From: Ryuthela nishihirai | Lineage: Eukaryota > Arthropoda > Arachnida > Araneae > Heptathelidae | Direction: 5' to 3' | NCBI GenBank assembly: GCA_038380435.1 | Contig: JAWZYU010000017.1 | Coordinates: 26,532,483-26,596,482, forward strand | Length of the DNA: 64,000 nucleotides | In this document: positions 56,541-64,000 of the stretch, in pieces | How positions within the stretch are numbered: position 1 is the first letter of the stretch | Layout of the letters: each line of letters starts with the position of its first letter | Program-made: the position numbers and the translations under genes | The notes under the pieces: generated by a model | Told to the model about the DNA's origin: nothing | What the model saw: the letters and a program-made list of their open reading frames with translations, nothing else | Database searches by the model: none

Positions 56541-57128
56541 ATATTTTAAGAAACGATGCTGCTGACAATATGGCGTATATCTCGCGCACGTTCTTATAAA
56601 CACAACATTCACTGAAACTAATACCTTGGAAACAACTTTTGAAAATTACATTGCTTTTACGTAAAAAAAGCAGCAATCACAGCACAGCATCAATAGCAAA
56701 TATGAAAACTGAACTTTGCTGAACAAGTAACTTTTACTGCCAGCTCTTCATTTTTACAGCATTAAAGCATTGTTTTCACGAGGAACATGTTTTTTGCAAA
56801 AGGTATACTTCAGCAAATCTGAGAGTATAAAAAAGGTTGTAATGAACTGCTGATCACAGCGCTGGTTCAAAGATTTGTCTTGAAGACGAAGAATATTGAA
56901 CAGTTGGTTAGAAGAGACACAATCTCGCTGATACAAGATAAAACAAACACCAGTCATTACATATTTAAGAACATCCCCCGAGTTCGTGAATGTTGCATGT
57001 TCGATCGAAACCGCACAACGTGCTGTGTAGAAGTCCCATCACGCTCCTACTATTGCAGCGATGCCGAAAGAACCACACTGCCGTATAAAGAGCACAGTAC
57101 TAATCAACTTCAGTTGCTTCGTACATTT
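56541..57128. other. Unannotated stretch leading to a core-promoter-like motif
   Basis: An open frame of 94 codons starts at 56880 and runs into the SINE. It has several Cys residues but no recognisable fold. Confidence 0.3.
57084..57115 (+). promoter_or_regulatory. TATA-initiator pair
   Basis: TATAAAG at 57084 and TCAGTT at 57110, with 28 bases between the TATA T and the initiator A, fit arthropod core-promoter geometry. A young SINE-A begins about 30 bases downstream. Confidence 0.28.
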
Positions 57129-57141
57129 TGTAACACGCAAT

Positions 57142-57526
57142 GTTGTGGGTTGTTTTATCTCTGAACGGCACTTTTTTGCACACCATGGGCTAAATGGCCA
57201 GGTCACATGGACCCCGAAGGCTCAGAGAAGGTTGGGGGAGGGGACCCACTGGAACAGCTGTTGGGAGACAGATGGTAGCCCCCGTCAAGGCCATCCAGCG
57301 TGTTCTTTAACGTGCACAGGGTATGTCTCTCCCGCCCACGGGGCCACGGCTTAACGTCCCATCCGACGGACGACGAACTTTCCAAGCCCATCGGTGTCCC
57401 CTACTGACCGTGGGCAGGGCGGGGAATTTTGCGGAGATAAATCTCAACGCTGACCCAGCTGGGACTCGAACCTGGGAACTACAGATTACGAGCCTGGCGC
57501 GCTACCGACTGAGCCACCCCCATCCC
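57142..57526 (-). mobile_element. SINE-A, full length with TSD
   Basis: A perfect 13-bp TSD, tgtaacacgcaat, at 57129-57141 and 57527-57539. Confidence 0.96.
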
Positions 57527-57539
57527 TGTAACACGCAAT

Positions 57540-57972
57540 TTCCATACAAATAAGCACATAATTAAATATCAGATTATTGTTCGTAAATCCTACCCACCAT
57601 TTTCATTCGAACCAGATCATTTAAGAAGAAGCTGCAAATCGTAGGACATCATTGGATAGATTTTCGATATTGTCAGTAGTGGCGCAGTATGAATGAAAGC
57701 TGAAGAGGCTAATACGACTGCGCAGTTGACGCTTCGATAGTTCTAACAGATCACAGGGCAATGGTAAAATGGTTTTGACCGTAACACATCTTTGGGAGCA
57801 ATTGCGACAATGACACTGTGAAATTGAGGGCTCATTAGTTCTCATAGATAATTAGTAGATTCAGCTAAAAATTATTTGTTAACCATTTTTATATAGTTGT
57901 CGGTTAGGACAGATGAAGCCTGTAAGCTGAAAGAATTGAGTCAATGATCTACACTGAAGTGTCATTGAAATA
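57540..57972. other. Unannotated stretch
   Basis: No repeat or gene recognised. Confidence 0.35.
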
Positions 57973-58745
57973 GGGTTGGGTTGTTTTACCTCTGAGCGGC
58001 ACCTTTTTGCACAGGGGCGGGGGTGCTCAGTCGGTAGCGCGTCAGGCTCGTAATCTGTAGTTCCCAGGTTCGAGTCCCAGCTGGGTCAGCGTTGAGATTT
58101 ATCTCCGAAAAATTCCCCACCCCGCCCACGGTCAGTAGGGGACACCGATGGGATTGGAAAGGCCGTCGTCCATCGGATGGGACGTTAAGCCGTGGCCCCG
58201 TGTGTGGGAGAGCCATACCCTGTGCACGTTAAAGAACACGCTGGATGGCCTTGACGGGAGGCTACCATCTGTCTACCAACAGCTGTTCCAGTGGGTCCCC
58301 TCCCTCAACCTTCTCTGAGCCTTCGGGGTCCATGTGACCTGGCCATTTAGCCCATGGTGTGCAAAAAAGTGCCGCTCAGAGGTAAAACAACCCAACCCAA
58401 CCTTTTTGCACACCATGGGCTAAATGGCCAGGTCACATGGACCTCGAAGGCTCAGAGAAGGTTGGGGGAGGGGACCCAGTGGAACAGCTGTTGGGAGACA
58501 AATGGTAAGATTCCCGTCAAGGCCATCCAGAGTGTTTTTTAACATACACAGGGTATTGCTCTCCCACACACGGCCACAGCTTAATGTCCCATCTGACGGA
58601 CGGCGGCCTTTCCAAACCCGACTGTGTCCCCTACTGATCGAGGGCAGGACGGGAATTTGGCAGAGATAAATCTCAACGCTGGCCCAACTGGGACTCGAAC
58701 CTGGGAACTGTAGATTATGAGCTTGACGCGCTACCGAATGAACTC
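57973..58745 (-). mobile_element. SINE-A, older copy split by a nested SINE
   Basis: The tail end is 57973-58013; the rest, 58413-58745, is moderately diverged (ccgtcaaggccatccagagtg, aaacccgactgtgtcc). The head is present, but its last bases read accgaatgaactc. Confidence 0.88.
58014..58400 (+). mobile_element. SINE-A, full length, nested with TSD
   Basis: A 12-bp TSD, cctttttgcaca, derived from the target SINE tail, lies at 58002-58013 and 58401-58412. Confidence 0.96.
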
Positions 58746-58922
58746 TATAAAACAAGGTCATCCATTATTTCACTTTATACGTCATCATGGTCCCGTTAAA
58801 GTTGGATAAGTGAAATTTTTAATAATATATTTTCTTCAAAAGTGCATTGGACATTCAAAGGAAATGGACGGGAAATTTCTAACAATTGGCAACGCTACTG
58901 TTAAATATTAAAAAAAAAATTA

Positions 58923-59112
58923 TCCCCTCAAGCAGCTGCTTGACCACAGAGGTCTGACAGGAGCCTGTCAGTTTATATGCCATAGTAGAAGGTCTGAGAG
59001 GATGGCAGGACCTCGGCAGAAAAACAACACATACATCCATGCCTTACCCGGGACTCGAACCCAGGTCCCTTAGATCACTAGCCCAGCACGCTAACCACTC
59101 GGCCATACTTTC
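58923..59112 (-). mobile_element. SINE-B, full length (reference description)
   Basis: This is the most complete copy, about 190 bp. On the minus strand it starts ATGGCCGAGTGGTTAGCG (A-box-like, of the kind seen in Ser/Leu tRNAs). It has a B box, GGGTTCGAGTCCC, then ggtaaggcatggatg, and ends tgtcagacctctgtgg, a palindrome around agcagctgctt, then ccctca read in reverse and an A/T run. It has no protein product. Its last bases, GCTGCTTGAGG, also occur at the 3' end of the RTE-like LINE. Confidence 0.9.
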
Positions 59113-59848
59113 CATAAATCTCAATATTGGGCAAATATTTTTCGAAAGATAACTCTTAGAAATCTTGATCAAATATACCTAAAAACGTGTTCCATACTTA
59201 TTTAACAGGTTACTTTCATTGTGAATTTTATCACCCGTTCACAAAACACTGAATTGCTCTTCTTACATCAGTATGTGAGACAGGTGAAAACTAAACTTCT
59301 AGCAAAGATATTTATGATGTTATTAGCTTTAATACAAACACAAAATCACCCACATCAACGAGATGTCTTTCCAGTTTTACTGTTCTCTTAACATAGATAA
59401 AAGTATGGGGAAAAGAAATACACTCTCAGAGCCACCATTCAACAACAAATAAAACATTGTTTAAAAATCTCTGGAGAAATAAATGATAACGGTACATCTG
59501 GAAAAGGTTGACAACCCCTGGTACACTCTTCTCGTTTGATCTAAGCTTACTTTGACACGCTGAAAAAGCAATTTAATAAAGACTCGTGATGTCAACTGTT
59601 ACTTCTCCTTTTCACTCCAGCCATCCTTTCTCTTTTACTTTAAAAAACTACACCATTTGATGTGTTTGGAAAGAAATAAAATATTAACGTTGCATGGGTG
59701 CAGATAATGTGATATAAAGAAGTGCATTTTTTTTTACTGATGCACAAGTAACAAAGAAGACAGAAGATTATGGGAGAGATAGTGAATTACTCAGGAAAGT
59801 GAAAAAAAATTAAAAATGGAAATGAATGTGGTTTAAAATGCTCACTTC
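59113..59848. other. A+T-rich stretch, nothing recognised
   Basis: No supported feature. Confidence 0.35.
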
Positions 59849-60303
59849 ATGGAAAATGTGACTGAAGACAAATTAAGGATCATAATCTAATCTATTTAAA
59901 TCTCGATTATTCAACAATATTCGTTCAATACTTAGAGTTATGGAAACTAGAATATTTCACAACAGTAATACATAACAAGATTTTATCTAAAGAAATTAAT
60001 TAAAACTTAAATAGTAAATATTGTATGAAGCCATTAAAAAATTAATATCTTTTGGAAGTTGGCACAATGATTATTTCAATATTAGCTAATAATGAATGAT
60101 TTTTATCAAATAATATATTCCAGCTTTCATAACTAAGTACTGAACGAATATTGTTGAATAACTAAGATTTAAATAGATTTAATTATGATCTTTAATTTAT
60201 CTTCAGTCGCAATTTTCCATTAAACGTATATTTTAGAAGTTATCGAGATTCGAAATTAGACTGCCAAAACATGAAAAATCTCTAATATTTTGGTAGGGCA
60301 GTG
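59849..60303. mobile_element. Long-TIR element 1 relative, left end lost
   Basis: The right end reads aatattttggtagggcagtgt, as in the element at 23751. The inner arms (atggaaaatgtgactgaaga on the left, its counterpart near 60215) pair for about 100 bases. The outer part of the left arm is missing. Confidence 0.75.
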
Positions 60304-60519
60304 TATATTGATATTGGACAACAGAATGATTTTCTGCAATTGGAAAATAAAATTAGAAGAAATAACTTCTTAAAGGTGTTAAAAGTATGGAAATATTCAA
60401 GAGTTGGAGAAGCACATAAGGTAGAAAATTTAGCTCTTGTTGGAGAAGATCAAGAAGTAATTAGTTTAAAAGAAGCTGTGAGTGTAATGAAATTGAAATA
60501 TAGAGAAACAATTGAATAA
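60301..60519 (+). other. Short open frame, unrecognised
   Basis: 72 codons rich in Lys and Glu, with LENKIRRNNF near the start, a phrase seen in coiled-coil ORF1 proteins of LINEs. It may be the first part of the ORF1 remnant that follows. Confidence 0.3.
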
Positions 60520-60975
60520 ATTCTAAACAGAAATAGAAGATAACAACCAGTCTGAAAGAAGATATGAAAAACTTTTAAAAGAATCCTTGAATACAACTAT
60601 GACACATTGCAACAGTGTTAAAAAATATCCACAGATTTCAAGACTAAATTGTTAATTTTTCAAGAAGACAAATAGAGCTCTTGTAAAGGAAAAAAATGCT
60701 TTAAAATTAGAGATAAATGATATTAGAACTGAGTTGGATGAATTAGAAATAAGATCAAAATCTTGTAATATTGAATTGACAGCATACCTGAAGAGCCAAA
60801 AGGAAATATTTCATATGTTATAACTAAAGTAGTTGGATACTACATGAAATACAGATGACATCATTGTGGCTCACAGAGTACCTACATCAATAAAAACAAG
60901 AGTAAACCAATAATAATAAAGTTCAAAGAGGACTCAATTAGGGGCAAGTGGATAAAAAAAAAGCTAACCTAAAAA
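60520..60975 (+). pseudogene. LINE ORF1 remnant (coiled coil plus FP/RRM-like)
   Basis: Frames in sequence read ALVKEKNALKLEINDIRTEL and DELEIRSKSCNIELTA (coiled coil), then ITKVVGYYMKYR, DDIIVAHRVPTSIKTRVNQ and PIIIKFKEDSIRGKWIKKK. This order matches ORF1 proteins of LINEs related to the baculovirus FP-type domain: coiled coil, then the HRVP block, then PIIVKF. Several frameshifts and stops make it non-functional. No matching ORF2 lies beside it. Confidence 0.65.
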
Positions 60976-60985
60976 TAATAAATAC

Positions 60986-61075
60986 CCCCTCATGCAGCTG
61001 CTTGCCACAGAGGTCTGACAGGAACCTGCCAGTTTACACACCATAGTAGAAGTTCTGTGAGGATGCTAAGGACAT
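60986..61075 (-). mobile_element. SINE-B, 5'-truncated
   Basis: ccccctcatgcagctgcttg (one change breaks the palindrome), then acagaggtctgacaggaacc and ccatagtagaagttctgtga. The head is missing. Confidence 0.83.
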
Positions 61076-61202
61076 GAAAATATTGAATGCGAGTATGATT
61101 AACAGTAACACTTAATAGTCTTTGTTAATGAACATCTGACCAAGCACATAAAGCAACTGTTTTTCAAGGTGAAATAGTTTAAGTTAGGAAATATCTTTAA
61201 GC

Positions 61203-61242
61203 ATCATCATCATCCTCCTCCTCCTCCTCAAGCAGCCATGGG
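61203..61242 (-). other. 3' end of the RTE-like LINE with trinucleotide tail
   Basis: After the stop codon only about 40 bases follow: tggctgcttgaggaggagg and then GATGATGATGAT. A very short 3' untranslated region ending in a trinucleotide repeat is typical of RTE-type elements and is shared by the fragments at 11046, 14232 and 16875. Confidence 0.85.
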
Positions 61243-64000
61243 CTACGGAGGTCCAACCAGACCGTGCAATTTAGTTCTCCAAGCAAGTCTATCCTGAGCT
61301 ACATCTACTGCATCTGGCCACTGCACACCAATTCTAACAAGGTCCTGTTTGACATTGTCTGCCCACCGCATCCTAGGTCTCCCCTTCTTTCTGAGGCCTT
61401 TAGGCACACTGTTCATAACCCTATTCGCCAATCTATAATTATTCATACGGGCAACATGGCCAAACCAACGGAGTCTCTCTCTGCACAATATGCTGCTTAA
61501 AGGAGGTTGCAAACTCCTTTGCCTAATCTCATCATTAGTTACAAAGTTAAACCACCTAATGCCCAAGATACTGCGTAAGCATCTGGAATCAAAAGCATCT
61601 AGTTTCCTGTTATCTTGTTTACAAAGTGTCCAAGTTTCACTACCATAACTAACCCTAGAAAGAACCAAGCTATTATACAGTCTAATTTTAGTCTTTAGGT
61701 GTATACGCCTATTTCTCCACACTCTCCATAGGTTCTTAAAAGTCCCGGCAGCAATCCCTATTCGTCTGTTAATCTCATGCCGCACATCACCATTATCTGT
61801 TACATAGCTCCCAAGATAATTAAACTGTGACACCTGCTCAAGACTGCAACCATTCAGATTAACTAAATCACAGCCTGCCTGACCAATTTTCATCACTTTA
61901 GTTTTCTCTCTGTTTATAACCAAACCTACTCTACTACCAGTCTCATCAACAGCTCGAATGAAAGAGTTCATCTCATCAACATCATTTGCCAAAAGGGCTA
62001 AATCATCAGCATAATCTAAATCAGAAACTTTCGTATCTCCAGCCCATTTAAGGCCAAAATCTTTCCCTTGAAGTGAATTTCGCAGAACATAATCAATAAC
62101 CAAGCTAAAGAGAAAAGGAGACAAAATGCACCCTTGTCGAACACCAGAAGTAATGCTAAACCAATTGCTACAAGCCTTACCAACTCTCACACACGACTCA
62201 GTGTTATTATAGAGAGCTTTCATAATGTTAACTAACTTGTCTGGTATACCATATGATCTCACAATCAACCACAAATTATGACGATCAACAGAGTCGAAAG
62301 CCTTTTTGAAATCAACATAGCTAGCAACCAAAGGTTTCTGAAACTCTAAACATTTCTCAAGAATCTGCCTAAGTGAAAATATCTGATCCACACATCCCCT
62401 ACCACTTCTGAATCCACATTGCTCATCACGCAATTGCCTGTCAACCAGATTCTTAATTCTATTAAGCACAATCATGGAAAGAACTTTACCTGGAACGGAG
62501 AGTAGGCTGATACCCCTATAGTTATCACAAGAACTGCGATCACCTTTTTTGAAAATAGGGATAATAATAGCTCTGGTAAAATCTTTAGGAACCATGCCTT
62601 TATCATAAAAGTTATTCAAAATTTCAGTCATCCAAATGGTAACTGAAACATTCCCAGCTCTAAGCATTTCCGTAGTAATTTCATCTACCCCTGGGGATTT
62701 ATGAAGATTAAGTTTAGAAACAGCCAAAATAACTTCAGATTGTGTTATAGGGCCAACATTAAAGCCACCAATGCATCTATCATCATTGCAAACAATGGGA
62801 GTAGAACTAACTATATTGTTTAGAACATCACTGAAATGCTCAGCCCACCTAGCCATGACAGAATCCTCCCCTTCTATAACCTTACCTTGTTTATCCTTCA
62901 ATCCTTGTATGCCTCTCCGTTTTCTACCACACAAAACATTAACTATCTGGTACAGCTCTCTGCTGTTGTGCTGTCTAACTGCTTCCTCGGCTTGTTAAGC
63001 CAAACCATCAAGCCAAAGATTCTTATCAGCAGCTAACTGATCCTTTACAAGTTTATTAAGGCCTCTGTAATGCTTTCTATTAGGACTAGTAGGGTATTGA
63101 TTAAGGACATTCCTGCAGTTCTTTCTTTCCGAAATAAGCTCAAGTGCCTTATCACTCAGATAATTCTGTCTCTTCTGCTCCTTTTTTCCTAAAAGAGTAC
63201 TGTTAGTGTCCAAAAAAGCCTGTTTAAAATGATCACATTCTTCCTCAACTTCAGTAGTAAGCAAACCATGACTGTCATAATGACTAAGTAACCTATCATG
63301 GTAAGCTTTGGCTATAACTGGATCTTTCAGAGCTTCAGTATTAAAAGTAAATTTTTTAACCCTAGCACAACACTTTTTAAGTTTAAGTTGCAACACACTT
63401 TTAACAAGGTAATGGTCAGATCCAATTTCAGCTACCCTATATGCCCTGGTATTCCTAACAGAACTAGCCCATTTGCTGTTAATTAATATGTAATCAATCA
63501 TATTCTTATGCAGCCCATCAGGTGAAACCCATGTGTGCTTATGTATGTCGCGGTGTTTGTAATAAGTGTTAGTTATTCTGAATCCATTGAGTTTACTTAC
63601 CTGTAGGAGACGTTGCCCATTGCCATTGCAGCTACCAATACCAAAAGGGCCTATTACTCCTCCCCAAAGGTCAGAGTCAGTACCAACTTTGGCATTGAAG
63701 TCACCAAGAACAAGGCTAATATCTCCTTTCTTGACAGAATTCAAAATATCCTGAAGTTGTTCATAAAACCTATCCTTCTCATCCTCATCGGCATCCTCAG
63801 TGGGGGCATAACAGCAGATAACATTCAAGTCTTTAACGCTTGTCTGAAATTTTGCTGTAAGAAACCTTTCATTAATGCACTCATATCCTAGAAGAGCATC
63901 ACTAGCATGTCTGCTGAGAAGCAGACCCACGCCTTGGTGATGTTTATTGTCGTCCCTCCCTGAAAAGAGAAATTTAAGATTATTTTTAAGAATCTGACCT
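61243..64000 (-). pseudogene. RTE-like LINE ORF2 (endonuclease-reverse transcriptase), one stop codon
   Basis: This protein would nick target DNA and copy the element's RNA into it. The frame is already open at the right window edge and ends at 61243. In the part translated from 63930 the endonuclease shows GDFNAKVG (residues 76-83), the IDYILI block (145-150) and SDH (171-173). One in-frame TAA at 62995-62997 separates it from the rest, which continues in the same frame. Counting from 62934: NYRGISLLS (138-146), CGFRSGRG (173-180), VDFKKAFD (207-214), SGVRQGCILSPFLFSL (263-278), catalytic YADD (308-311), then RLRWFGHVARM and GRPRMRWADN. This layout fits RTE/BovB-like elements, often annotated as craniofacial development protein 2-like. 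The N-terminus lies outside the window. The catalytic residues visible are intact. Confidence 0.92.

Noticed and set aside
56880..57164. Small Cys-rich protein of 94 codons
   Set aside because: No signal peptide, the Cys spacing fits no family I know, and the frame runs into a young SINE.
187..57526. Dozens of similar 60-130 codon proteins with TSERHFFAHHGLNGQV or MALPHTGPRLNV
   Set aside because: All are translations of SINE-A copies in antisense frames. A tRNA-derived SINE is non-coding.
5518..58400. Telomere-like TTGGG repeats at SINE ends as internal telomeric sequence
   Set aside because: Only one to three pentamers are present, always as part of the SINE tail.
206..58745. tRNA genes
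   Set aside because: The A and B boxes are good, but the 3' acceptor strand is missing and each head continues into a SINE body. They are SINE promoters, not tRNA genes.

Overview
The window is eukaryotic, repeat-dominated DNA. I see no bacterial operons, ribosome binding sites, CRISPR arrays or rRNA, and no host coding gene I can recognise. It is A+T-rich background crowded with retrotransposon copies, short DNA transposons and tandem repeats. The repeat types (tRNA-derived SINEs, an RTE-like LINE with an apurinic endonuclease, L2/CR1-like LINE remnants, Tc1/mariner and piggyBac-type elements) suggest an invertebrate animal, most likely an arthropod or perhaps a mollusc. The sequence does not fix the species.

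The dominant feature is one SINE family, called SINE-A here. By hand count there are roughly 57 copies or fragments covering about 30% of the window. Full length is about 385 bp. The head is tRNA-like, with pol III A and B boxes and an anticodon region resembling elongator tRNA-Met. A GC-rich central block follows, then a tail ending in AACCC-type pentamers. Many copies are young and flanked by perfect 11-14 bp target-site duplications (TSDs). Others are old, and several have been split by younger SINEs or by a piggyBac-type element. About three quarters lie on the minus strand. Two tail-duplicated dimers and several 5'-truncated copies have TSDs that enclose the whole structure, so they were integrated as such. 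A second, shorter tRNA-derived family (SINE-B, about 190 bp) has around ten copies or fragments.

Layout. 1-4860: SINE cluster, a 27-bp minisatellite, and a 595-bp segment present twice. 5197-6313: a 361-bp tandem duplication with a SINE in one unit. 6500-13560: nested SINEs, an RTE 3' fragment and a mariner-type transposase remnant. 13560-23700: mostly unique sequence with two RTE fragments and scattered SINEs. 23751-24835: two adjacent long-terminal-inverted-repeat (TIR) elements. 29890-31625: an L2/CR1-like LINE pseudogene. 32645-35521: an inverted-repeat element and a piggyBac-type MITE inside an old SINE. 35780-53950: unique sequence with SINEs, a long inverted repeat, a LINE 3' end and a 78-bp mariner-type MITE. 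54473-56540: the densest nest of SINEs. 59849-64000: an inverted-repeat element, a LINE ORF1 remnant, and a nearly intact RTE-like LINE that runs off the right edge.

How the parts fit: the RTE-like LINE is the only element here with nearly complete endonuclease and reverse transcriptase, broken by one stop codon. SINE-B shares an 11-nt tail motif with it and is a plausible passenger. SINE-A has a different tail and no visible partner in the window. Most of the open reading frames of 60-130 codons are translations of SINE-A and should not be called genes. Short candidate exons and a core promoter are reported as weak leads only.
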